This document shows, piece by piece, positions 1-6,207 of a stretch of 6,381 nt of DNA. Made by a program: the position numbers and the translations under genes. Origin of the DNA: Clostridia bacterium (lineage in GTDB: Bacteria; Bacillota_E; RBS10-35; JAJYVN01). Within the stretch, counting starts at the first letter, position 1, and each line of letters starts with the position of its first letter. The notes under the pieces are model-generated. The model saw only the letters and a program-made list of their open reading frames with translations, was not told the DNA's origin and ran no database searches. Location: NCBI GenBank assembly GCA_027335545.1, contig DAHWHV010000638.1, positions 1 through 6,381 on the forward strand, written 5' to 3'.

Positions 1-69
1 ATCGCGCCCGGCCCGGGCCGCGCCGGCGGCCGCCCCACGGTTGCTGCTGGGACGCCCCGCGGCGACCGG

Positions 70-606
70 CTACGGGTGCGACCCCTGCAGCGGCGTGAAG
101 GGGACCGGGACGAGGCCCCCGGCGGCATACAGGGGGTGCCGGGGGTGCCCGGCGGCCGTCCGGCCGAGGCAGAAGAGCCGCCCCGGAGCGGCGCGCGCCA
201 GCAGGCGGCCGACGACGGCGTCCCGCCCGAGGTGCCCACCCGCCACCCCCCAACCGACGACGACCAGATCCACACCGAGGGCGGCCCGCCGCAGGTAGCG
301 GTCGTTGGCACGGCCCACCGGGTCGGCCACCGTGCGCAGCCGGCGCGCATCCGTCGCGCACAGGGCGAAGAGGTTGCCGACCTCCAGGCCCGCGTACCCC
401 CAGCGGCGGGCGAAGGCGACGCACCGCCGCAGCGTCGCGTCGTCGTGGTCGGCGTCGGCGGTGGAGGGGTTGAGCAGGACGAACAGCACCGCCGCGCCCT
501 CCCCCCAGCGCCGCCACAGCCGGTAGCGGTAAGCCCCGGCCGCGCCCCGCGCAAAGGTCGCCCCGCCGGACACCCCCCGGGCCTCGCCGGGCTGCCCCCG
601 GGCCAC
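70..606 (-). CDS. DUF1643 domain protein, function unknown
   Basis: A 178-residue protein matching the DUF1643 family along nearly its whole length; the family has no established biochemical role. Visible family-type motifs are LNPSTAD (residues 45-51), DDATLRRC (55-62), GNLFA (77-81), DPVG followed by ND (95-102), GWG (118-120) and a C-terminal LGRTAAGHPRHPLY segment (147-160). There is no signal peptide or membrane helix, so it is probably cytoplasmic. The frame stays open upstream to 1293, but that extension is low-complexity Arg/Gly/Pro sequence antisense to the hydrolase gene. I chose the GTG at 606-604 because GGAGGT lies 7 bases before it. An in-frame GTG at 573-571 (167 aa, product beginning VSGGATF) has a weaker GAGG 8 bases upstream and is a credible alternative, since family members often start close to that point. 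The gene is divergent from the hydrolase, and nothing visible links it to the glycan genes. Family call is firm; function is open. Confidence 0.85.
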   Translation of the reverse strand: MARGQPGEARGVSGGATFARGAAGAYRYRLWRRWGEGAAVLFVLLNPSTADADHDDATLRRCVAFARRWGYAGLEVGNLFALCATDARRLRTVADPVGRANDRYLRRAALGVDLVVVGWGVAGGHLGRDAVVGRLLARAAPGRLFCLGRTAAGHPRHPLYAAGGLVPVPFTPLQGSHP

Positions 607-613
607 GGCCGCC

Positions 614-619
614 ACCTCC
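614..619 (-). promoter_or_regulatory. Shine-Dalgarno of the DUF1643 gene
   Basis: On the minus strand a GGAGGT core inside a G-rich run ends 7 bases before the GTG at 606-604. This is the best ribosome binding site in the region and decides the start proposed for the DUF1643 gene over the longer open frame. Confidence 0.6.
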
Positions 620-717
620 CCCACCCCTGATCCGCCCGGGACCGCACGGCACGGCGTCCCGCCGGCGTCAGCCAGGGCCGGATCTGCCAGGCGCCAGCCG
701 GCAGCGGCCACCGTGGC

Positions 718-736
718 GGGACAGACAGTATGTCCC
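718..736. promoter_or_regulatory. Inverted repeat GGGACA-N7-TGTCCC, candidate operator
   Basis: Perfect 6-base arms (718-723 and 731-736) are separated by 7 bases (GACAGTA). The 19-base length and dyad symmetry fit a dimeric repressor site, and it lies between two divergent genes, 112 bases from one start and 180 from the other. The half-site GTATGTCC recurs at 5952-5959. No particular regulator can be named. A 6-base dyad can arise by chance in GC-rich DNA. Confidence 0.3.
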
Positions 737-907
737 ATCGCAGTATCGCCCTTACAGGGGAGGAGACCGCGCGCACCCGCTCGAAGCGGCGGTCTGGAGC
801 GAGTGTCCCCCCTCCGCCCTGGCCCAAGCGCCCCGGCGTGGTGGGGACCGGCGGCCGGACCCGAGGTGTGCCCCGTCCGGGTCGCCGGCCGGCTGCCCTG
901 GGGGTGC

Positions 908-913
908 GGAGGT
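908..913 (+). promoter_or_regulatory. Shine-Dalgarno of the GH113-like hydrolase gene
   Basis: GGAGGT lies only 3 bases before the ATG at 917 but 9 bases before an in-frame GTG at 923. The spacing argues that GTG 923 may be the true start, which would shorten the protein by two residues and leave the signal peptide intact. Confidence 0.6.
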
Positions 914-916
914 GCC

Positions 917-2287
917 ATGCAGGTGTCCAAGACGGCGGTGCGCCCCTGGTCGGCGGGCCGGGCCCTCGTTCTGGCCGTCGGGTTGCTCTGGGGCACGGGC
1001 TGCGCGGCGACCGGCACCCACGGCCCAGGATCCGCCCCTCGGGCGCACCCGCTGGGGGTCGGCCCGGGCGGCACCGTCCCTGCGCGGTCCTCGCCTGCCT
1101 CGGGGTCCTCCCCTGCGTCGAGCTCCTCCAGTTTCGCCGCTTCCGGGTCTCCCCCGGTCGCCCGCCCCAATCCCAGTTCCTCTCTGTCGTCGCCTCCCCT
1201 GTCCCGCGCGTCGGCAACGCCCACCGGGCGCACCGGCACGGCGCCCTCCCCCAGCGCCCCGCCGGCAGGAGCCGGGTTCCTGCGGGGGATCACCTACGCC
1301 GGGTACACCGCCACCGTCTTCGCCACGGCGACCTCGGATGCCCTGGTGCGCCAACTGGCCGTCACCGGCGCCAACGCCGTCTCGGTCCAGACGGCCTGGT
1401 ACCAGGCCACCCCGCGCTCCACGCACATCGCCCCGACCGACCAGACCCCCAGCGACGCCTCCCTGGTCCACCTCATCCGCCTCATCCACCAACTGCACAT
1501 GAGGGTCTTCCTGGATCCCTTCGTCAACGCCACCACCGGCGAGGCCTGGCAGGGAGCCTTCCATCCGAGGTCCTGGGCCGCGTGGTTCCGCTCCTACGAC
1601 GCCGAGATCGCCCACTACGCGCGCCTGGCCCAGGCCAACGGGGTGGAGATGCTCGCGATCGGGGATGAGAACGACACCTCCGACCACAACCCGGCCCTGT
1701 TGCCGGACTACCTCCACCTGATCGCGGTCGCACGCGCCGCCTACAGCGGCCCCCTCACCTACGGGGCGGACTACCCCGATTACCGCCAGATCCCGGCCGC
1801 CTTCTGGCGGCGCCTGAACGCCATCGGGCTGGAGGCCTACTTCCCGTTGGCGGCGCCAGCCAACGCCGATCCCAGCCAGTCCTCCCTGGACGCGGCCTGG
1901 AGGCGCCAGGCGGCTCGGATCGCGGCCTGGCGCCAAGCGTTCGGCCTCACGCACGAGCCGGTCGTGATCACCGAACTCGGGTACTACAGCGCCCGCTCCA
2001 CCGCCGCCAGCCCCGGGGCCTGGCAACCACGCTCCCCCCTGGACCTGCGCCTGCAGGCCGAGTGCTACCGAGCCACCCTCTCCACCATCTATCAGGAGCC
2101 GTGGCTGCACGGCCTCTTCTGGTTCTGGTGGGCCAACCCCAGCGACGGGCCGGATTGGCCGGCCACGGCCGACAACAACGGCTACAACCTGCAGGACAAG
2201 CCCGCGCTGGGGGTGCTGGAGTCGTACTTCCGCGCCCCGCACGGCGGGCGCCCGCCAGCGGCGTCCGCGGCCCGCGGCGCACCCTGA
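917..2287 (+). CDS. Exported GH113-like glycoside hydrolase (probable beta-mannanase)
   Basis: A 456-residue exported protein. Residues 1-29 form a signal peptide: basic residues (K5, R9, R15), a hydrophobic core ALVLAVGLLW, then Gly-Thr-Gly-Cys29. Cys29 suggests a lipoprotein, but position -3 is Gly rather than the usual Leu, so ordinary Sec cleavage is possible. Residues about 30-118 are a Ser/Pro/Gly/Ala-rich low-complexity linker. The catalytic TIM barrel runs from FLRGITYAGY (121) to about 437. It resembles family GH113, whose known members are endo-beta-1,4-mannanases using two glutamates. Candidates are E251 in AIGDEN (acid/base) and E353 in VVITELGY (nucleophile). W161, FLDPF (198-202) and FWFWW (401-405) are probable substrate-cleft elements. 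The 5' start could be GTG 923 on ribosome-site spacing. The gene converges on the glycan-enzyme pair with 130 bases between. Fold and hydrolase class are likely; mannan as substrate is inferred from the family. Confidence 0.8.
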   Translation: MQVSKTAVRPWSAGRALVLAVGLLWGTGCAATGTHGPGSAPRAHPLGVGPGGTVPARSSPASGSSPASSSSSFAASGSPPVARPNPSSSLSSPPLSRASATPTGRTGTAPSPSAPPAGAGFLRGITYAGYTATVFATATSDALVRQLAVTGANAVSVQTAWYQATPRSTHIAPTDQTPSDASLVHLIRLIHQLHMRVFLDPFVNATTGEAWQGAFHPRSWAAWFRSYDAEIAHYARLAQANGVEMLAIGDENDTSDHNPALLPDYLHLIAVARAAYSGPLTYGADYPDYRQIPAAFWRRLNAIGLEAYFPLAAPANADPSQSSLDAAWRRQAARIAAWRQAFGLTHEPVVITELGYYSARSTAASPGAWQPRSPLDLRLQAECYRATLSTIYQEPWLHGLFWFWWANPSDGPDWPATADNNGYNLQDKPALGVLESYFRAPHGGRPPAASAARGAP

Positions 2288-2417
2288 GGGACGCTGGGCG
2301 TCTGCGGAACGGCGGTAGAATCGCGGCGAGGGCCAGGCCCGACAACACCCCCGCTGGCCGGCGCTGGCTCGCGGCGGGCCCTGCCCCGCAGCCCTGCCCC
2401 GCCCCCACCCCCCGGCC
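2288..2417. other. Convergent intergenic region with short GC hairpins
   Basis: The 130 bases lie between convergent stop codons. A small hairpin follows the hydrolase stop (GACGC-TGG-GCGTC, 2290-2302). A second, 8-base perfect stem is formed by 2407-2414 and 2424-2431, with a 9-base loop that contains the stop codon of the minus-strand kinase gene. Neither is followed by a T-tract on either strand, so they are not canonical intrinsic terminators, although a bidirectional role is conceivable. Confidence 0.35.
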
Positions 2418-4244
2418 TCAACGCGGGGGGTAGGCCTGGAGCCGGCCGAGGGCCGCAGTCACCTGCACCGCGACAGCAGCCCCCTCCCCTGCGGGCTCCC
2501 CCAACCGCTCCTCGGCGGCCAGCAGGTAGGCGAGGGATTCGGCCAGGCCGAGCCGCGCGTACACCGTGAAGTCGTGGACGGCCTCGGCCCGGTCCAGCGG
2601 CCAGCCGACCGCCGCCCGGCCCTCCCCGTAGGCCGCCAGCACGGCGTCGCGGTCGGCCGGCGGCAGCGTGCGCGCCAGCACCGCCACGTCCCAGACCGGC
2701 GGGGCCTCCGCCGCGTCCTCCCAATCGACGACGGCCAGCGGGCCGGCCCGGGGCGGCACCAGGACGTTGGCCGCCCGGAAGTCCCCGTGCACGAGCGTCG
2801 TCCGCTCCCCCAAGGGGGCCCCCGCGCGCAGGCCCTCGGACCAGGCACGTTCCAGGAGCCGGGCCAGGGGCCGCCGCCCCGGCCCCAGGGCCGCCGCCCC
2901 GGCCAGGGCCTCGGCCACGACGGCCCCCGCGCGGGCCGTGTGGGCCTCCCAGGACCAAGGGCGGTCCGCCGCCAGGTCGGGACCAAGTCGGCGGGCGCGC
3001 GCGTGCAGGGCGGCCAGGCCGAAGGCCGCCTCCTCCCAGAGCACCCGCGGGTGCGCGCCAAGCGGCGTACCCGGCAGGTCGGTCAGGGCCAGGAGCCGTG
3101 CGTCCCGCAGGTGCACGGCGGGAACGGCGAACGGGCTGCAGGTCCGGACGGCGCGCAGCGCGTCCTCCTCGCGAGCGAGCTGCCCGCCCTCGCCCCCCGT
3201 CTTGGCGACGAAGGCCGCGCGCCGCACGCTCCCGTCCTGCCACCACCAGAGCGTGTAGCGGTGGACCGCGGCCGGGCCCGCCACCTGCAGCAACTGGGCC
3301 GTGAAGCGGAACTCCGGCCCCACCCTCCACCCGGCCGCCGCGCAGACGCCCGCCACCGCCGCGGCGTCCAGGGGTCCGCCGGACGGCGGCCCCGGCACCC
3401 ACAGCCCCTCGCGCAGGGCCTCATCCGCCATGGCCCCGAAGTCCAGCGCCACCACGCCCAGGCGCGCGCTGAGCTCCGGGCACAGCAGGCAGGCGGCGAC
3501 CCCAGCGGACACCAGGGCCAGGTCGAAGCGATGCTGGGCACACGCCTCCAGGGCCGGGCCCAGGTCGGTGACGCCCCGGAACGGTGCCACGACGCCGGCC
3601 ACGGTCACACCGTGGGCGGCCAGGAACTCGGCGAAGCGCTGCCCCTGGCCCCCGACCACCAGCACGCGCCGACCCGCCAACAGCGGCGCCAGCCGCCCGT
3701 GCTTCCACAACTCGTAATTGACCAGGGAGTGCGTCAGGCGCCCCACGGGCAGGGCCTCACCCGCCGCCGCCAGGGCGGAGGCGAAGAGGGGCTGGTAGTC
3801 CCTGGAGCGGGAGAGCGGTATCCCCACGAGGTCGGCGCGGCGGATGCCTTGCAGCAGGCCGTCCCGCACCTGCGGCGCGGGGATGGGCACGCCCCCGGCC
3901 GGCAGGAAGGGGCCGCGGGCCAGCACCTCGGCTGGCCCGAGCACCAGGCCCTGGGCCAGGGTCAGGGACTCTCCGTCTCCGAAACGGATCAGGGAGAAGG
4001 GGTGCCGCTCCCGCAAGGCTAGGGCGATCCGTTCGGCCACGTCGTCTACATCCAGGATGGCCACCGCCTGCCCCGCCAAGGCCCGGACCCCGGCCGCCAG
4101 GACCTGCGCCACCGTCACCCCGGGCAGGGCCACCCGTTGCCCGAGCAGGTCGAAGAGCGCCTCATCCGCGTCTACACCCACCGGTTGCGGCCCGCCCTCC
4201 AAAGGCCAGGCCGGGCCCGCCTCGTCCCCGCCGCCCCGGCTCAT
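2418..4244 (-). CDS. GT-D fold glycosyltransferase fused to APH-like kinase
   Basis: A 608-residue soluble two-domain protein. Residues about 65-285 match the GT-D (DUF1792-type) glycosyltransferase fold. FSLIRFGDGE (83-92) contains the DXE metal motif D90-G91-E92, followed by RRADLVGIP (135-143), RLTHSLVNYELWKHG (169-183) and the Rossmann-like RRVLVVGG (192-199). Residues about 305-608 resemble the aminoglycoside phosphotransferase/choline kinase superfamily. Candidates there are K348 (ATP lysine) with E359/E360, the catalytic loop HGDFRAAN (486-493, D488 as base) and the metal-binding D508 in VVDWED, followed by PVWDVAVLA. No signal peptide or membrane helix is seen. The ATG overlaps the TGA of the upstream gene (ATGA) and has a GGGGGAG site ending 5 bases before it, so translation is probably coupled. 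The kinase may phosphorylate a sugar or a small aglycone; antibiotic resistance seems unlikely in this setting. Domain assignments are confident; substrates are unknown. Confidence 0.85.
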   Translation of the reverse strand: MSRGGGDEAGPAWPLEGGPQPVGVDADEALFDLLGQRVALPGVTVAQVLAAGVRALAGQAVAILDVDDVAERIALALRERHPFSLIRFGDGESLTLAQGLVLGPAEVLARGPFLPAGGVPIPAPQVRDGLLQGIRRADLVGIPLSRSRDYQPLFASALAAAGEALPVGRLTHSLVNYELWKHGRLAPLLAGRRVLVVGGQGQRFAEFLAAHGVTVAGVVAPFRGVTDLGPALEACAQHRFDLALVSAGVAACLLCPELSARLGVVALDFGAMADEALREGLWVPGPPSGGPLDAAAVAGVCAAAGWRVGPEFRFTAQLLQVAGPAAVHRYTLWWWQDGSVRRAAFVAKTGGEGGQLAREEDALRAVRTCSPFAVPAVHLRDARLLALTDLPGTPLGAHPRVLWEEAAFGLAALHARARRLGPDLAADRPWSWEAHTARAGAVVAEALAGAAALGPGRRPLARLLERAWSEGLRAGAPLGERTTLVHGDFRAANVLVPPRAGPLAVVDWEDAAEAPPVWDVAVLARTLPPADRDAVLAAYGEGRAAVGWPLDRAEAVHDFTVYARLGLAESLAYLLAAEERLGEPAGEGAAVAVQVTAALGRLQAYPPR

Positions 4245-5923
4245 ACCCGCTCCCCCTCCCCGTCCGGCGCGCCCAACACGTCCCGCCGCCGCAGGTTGTC
4301 GGCGGCCCCGGCCCGATCCCCCAAGCGCTGCAGGACCCAGGCGATCGCCTCGAGGTGGTCCCCCAAGATCAGCTGCTCGAGGACCTTCGCACCCCGATCG
4401 GGGGAGTCGGCGGCGTGTACCCGGTTCTGCGTGATGGCATCCACCGTGTGCACGGCCTGGACCTGGAGGCCGCCGATCAGGGCCCGTGCCTGCGCCAACG
4501 GCGGGACCCCGAGGCTCGCCCGACCGATGGCCTCCACGGCCCGGCGGCTGAGGGCGTGGGGGACCGCGGTCAGCGAGTTGATGCCGAGGTCGGCCCGCCC
4601 CAGGCTGCTGTTGAGGAAGGCCTTAGCCACGTTGACGACGTGCGTGCGGTGCTCCAGCGGCACCAGGCTCGTGAGGTCGTTGAGGGCGACATCGACGCCG
4701 CCGGCCACGGCCTGCAGGAACGGGACCAGGTCCTCCGCCTCGCAGACCAGATCGGCGTCGGTGAAGAGCCAGACGTCCGCGTCCCGGTCCAGCAGGGCCG
4801 CCCCGCGCCCGACGTCGTGGCCCAGGGCGAAGGGGTAGTCCAGCAGCACGCAGCCCGCGGCGGCCGCCACGGCGTGTGTCTGATCGGAGGAGCCGTTCAC
4901 CACGACGACGATGGCCTCCAGGGGCAGGCGGCGCAGCTGCCCCAGCAGGACCGGCAGCGTGCGCTCCTCGTTGCGCGCCGGAACGACGGCGACGGCCTTG
5001 CGGCCGCCCAGTTCCGGTACGGCCAGGTGGTTCTGGCGGAAGAGGTCCCAGCGACACCTCAGACCCGCCTCACGGGCGCTGCGCTCGGCGGCGTCATACC
5101 CCGAGTCGTAGCCGCGGTTGTATCCGGCGTCGAAGCCGACATCGAACAGGGGCCGCTCCGGCTCCGGGGACCCCGCGGCGAGGTCCACGTCCGCGAAGGA
5201 GGCGAGGCGCACCCCCGCCGCCTCGACCAGGCGCCGGGGCGTCGGCCCCGTGAGGACCCAGAACTCGCGCAGCCGCTCCCCCGTCCAGTTCGACACGCCG
5301 CGCAGGGCCCGGTCCACGAACCCCGGGTGGCAGACCAGTTCCGTCACACCCGGCGCCAGCCCCAGGACGTGCCGGAAGAGGCGCACCTGCCCGTCCCCCT
5401 CAAAGTAGACGTCGCTGACCAGGTGGTCGGTGGTGGTCCCCCCCGCGGCCCGCACGGCCTCGCGCCGACGGGAGCGGAGGGAGACGCCAGCCTCCCGGGC
5501 CAGGTCGAGCAGGCAGCCGAACACGCCGTCGTGCCCGTCGATGAACTGGTGCGCGTCCACGTGGGTCAGGGGCAGGCCCGTCCGCTGGTATACGTTGAGC
5601 TGGCGGAGCAGCTCGTGGCGGATGTCGGCGACCGACCAACCGGCCGCCGCCGGGTGGGCGACGGGCACGAAGCGCCCGCCGGGCCCAACCAGGCTCGGCG
5701 CGTCCTGGCGCTCGGACAGCGGGCTGCCGTAGGTCAGGTTGAAGTGTAGGCCGACGGACAGCCGCTGGCGCGCCTGGGCCAGGCGCACCGCCGTGCCGAG
5801 CCCCGGCATGTTTACCATCAGCGACGTGCTGGTGACGATCCCGCGGTCGACGGACTCGGCGATGCCCCGCGACACCCCGGGGCTGAGGCCGAAGTCGTCG
5901 GCGTTGACGATGAGCGTGCGCAA
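4241..5923 (-). CDS. ChbG/YdjC-type deacetylase fused to GT2 glycosyltransferase
   Basis: A 560-residue cytoplasmic fusion. Residues 1-250 are a YdjC/ChbG-family carbohydrate deacetylase, a family that removes N-acetyl groups from sugars such as chito-oligosaccharides. NADDFG (7-12), GLHFNLT (58-64), THVDAHQF (120-127) and LVCHPG (196-201) supply the expected metal and catalytic residues; D10, H60 and H125 are the likely metal ligands, and D9 and H199 the likely acid/base residues. A linker (260-280) holds four 4-residue Gly/aromatic repeats. Residues 308-545 are a GT-A family 2 glycosyltransferase: AVVPARNEE (311-320), VVVNGSSDQT (340-349), the DXD-type FTDADL (387-392), and a C-terminal block with LTAVPHALSR (451-460) and ILGDHLEAI (519-527). 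The TTG start at 5923-5921 has GAGGGGGG 8 bases upstream, and the product begins RTLIVNADDFG as the family should. The stop overlaps the next gene by 4 bases. Both domains are confident; substrates are not. Confidence 0.88.
   Translation of the reverse strand: MRTLIVNADDFGLSPGVSRGIAESVDRGIVTSTSLMVNMPGLGTAVRLAQARQRLSVGLHFNLTYGSPLSERQDAPSLVGPGGRFVPVAHPAAAGWSVADIRHELLRQLNVYQRTGLPLTHVDAHQFIDGHDGVFGCLLDLAREAGVSLRSRRREAVRAAGGTTTDHLVSDVYFEGDGQVRLFRHVLGLAPGVTELVCHPGFVDRALRGVSNWTGERLREFWVLTGPTPRRLVEAAGVRLASFADVDLAAGSPEPERPLFDVGFDAGYNRGYDSGYDAAERSAREAGLRCRWDLFRQNHLAVPELGGRKAVAVVPARNEERTLPVLLGQLRRLPLEAIVVVVNGSSDQTHAVAAAAGCVLLDYPFALGHDVGRGAALLDRDADVWLFTDADLVCEAEDLVPFLQAVAGGVDVALNDLTSLVPLEHRTHVVNVAKAFLNSSLGRADLGINSLTAVPHALSRRAVEAIGRASLGVPPLAQARALIGGLQVQAVHTVDAITQNRVHAADSPDRGAKVLEQLILGDHLEAIAWVLQRLGDRAGAADNLRRRDVLGAPDGEGERV
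5100..5144 (-). repeat. Coding tandem repeat, four Gly-Tyr tetrads in the linker
   Basis: Codons for residues 261-275 and their immediate neighbours encode FDAG-YNRG-YDSG-YDAA, a period-4 aromatic/Asp/Gly pattern lying exactly between the deacetylase and glycosyltransferase domains. The region is hydrophilic and likely flexible or a short helix with aromatic residues on one face. I recall similar Gly-Tyr tetrads in Bacillota GT2 proteins, from memory only. Confidence 0.55.
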
Positions 5924-5931
5924 GGCGCCAT

Positions 5932-5939
5932 CCCCCCTC
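5932..5939 (-). promoter_or_regulatory. Shine-Dalgarno supporting the TTG start of the deacetylase-GT2 gene
   Basis: On the minus strand GAGGGGGG ends 8 bases before the TTG at 5923-5921. An ATG lies between them (5931-5929) but is out of frame with the deacetylase domain, so the rare TTG codon is the best start. Confidence 0.6.
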
Positions 5940-5966
5940 GGTGGCGCCAGGGTATGTCCGAGGGGG

Positions 5967-6001
5967 GACAGGGGTGACAGGCCTGGGGGCGCGTCCCTGT
6001 C
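5967..6001. promoter_or_regulatory. Inverted repeat GACAGGG/CCCTGTC upstream of the glycan pair
   Basis: Perfect 7-base arms flank a 21-base loop that itself contains the 8-base palindrome CAGGCCTG (5978-5985). It lies 44 bases upstream of the TTG start, within promoter or leader distance. It could be an RNA stem or an operator; chance is a real possibility at this GC content. Confidence 0.25.
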
Positions 6002-6025
6002 TAGGTGACCGAGGGGCTAGGCGAA

Positions 6026-6049
6026 GCTCCGCGGGCCGCGGCGTGGAGC
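6026..6049. terminator. GC-rich imperfect hairpin downstream of the ABC gene
   Basis: GCTCC (6026-6030) pairs with GGAGC (6045-6049), and an inner CGCGG/CCGCG stem overlaps it. It is about 160 bases beyond the ABC stop codon and has no T-tract, so it is only a weak candidate for a termination or RNA-processing signal. Confidence 0.2.
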
Positions 6050-6207
6050 CGCGCCTGGGCGGCGATCGGCACGGCCGTGGATGTCCAGGGCGAGGTCGAA
6101 TCGGAGGGACCACCGCGGGGCCGAGCATCGCGACGGTGCAGGCCGGTCTCTGAAGGCCACGCGACCCGAGTGCGGCGGGCCGGCCTCGCGGGGGGAAGCG
6201 TCCCGGC

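Larger units (their letters stand above)
607..916. other. Divergent intergenic region between DUF1643 and the hydrolase
   Basis: This 310-base stretch separates two divergently transcribed genes and should hold promoters for both. Reading frames crossing it are low-complexity and resemble no family. It contains a perfect inverted repeat at 718-736, the hexamer CAGTAT twice (727-732 and 741-746, 14 bases apart), and the local AT-richest patch of the region around 719-757. I could not identify a convincing -35/-10 pair on either strand. Confidence 0.5.
5924..6207. other. Intergenic region upstream of the deacetylase-GT2 gene
   Basis: The 284 bases separate the ABC transporter stop from the TTG start of the fusion gene on the same strand. 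It should hold the end of one transcript and the promoter and leader of the next. I see no gene in it. It contains a 7-base inverted repeat GACAGGG/CCCTGTC (5967-5973 and 5995-6001), TGTCC-N6-GGACA (5955-5970), a direct repeat GGTGAC (5973-5978 and 6004-6009, 31 bases apart) and a GC-rich imperfect hairpin (6026-6049). No clear -35/-10 pair or known riboswitch core was recognised. Confidence 0.45.

Noticed and set aside
1..69. A gene or terminator at the left edge
   Set aside because: Only 69 bases are visible. The palindrome GGCCCGGGCC is expected by chance in such GC-rich DNA.
713..916. N-terminal extension of the hydrolase to an ATG at 713
   Set aside because: It would bury the signal peptide behind 68 residues, and the Shine-Dalgarno at 908-913 points to a start at 917 or 923.
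1085..1250. Ser/Pro-rich stretch as a possible DNA repeat array
   Set aside because: It is an irregular low-complexity protein linker; no repeated unit is conserved at the DNA level.
607..1293. Long upstream extension of the DUF1643 reading frame (407 residues in total)
   Set aside because: The extra residues are Arg/Gly/Pro-rich and antisense to the hydrolase signal peptide and linker. A strong ribosome site and family homology begin near 606.
752..2242. A 496-codon open frame on the minus strand opposite the hydrolase
   Set aside because: Its translation is low-complexity Gly/Arg/Val sequence with no motif. Long antisense open frames are expected when GC is this high and stop codons are rare.
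2407..2431. Intrinsic terminator between the convergent genes
   Set aside because: The 8-base stem is perfect, but no T-tract follows on either strand, and one arm lies in the end of the coding sequence. It was kept only as a hairpin note.
2574..4022. A 482-codon plus-strand open frame opposite the GT-D-kinase gene
   Set aside because: The composition is Gln/Arg/Gly/Pro-rich with no recognisable fold, while the opposite strand shows two clear enzyme domains.
4355..5749. A 464-codon plus-strand open frame opposite the deacetylase-GT2 gene
   Set aside because: Low-complexity antisense shadow; the minus strand carries complete catalytic motifs.
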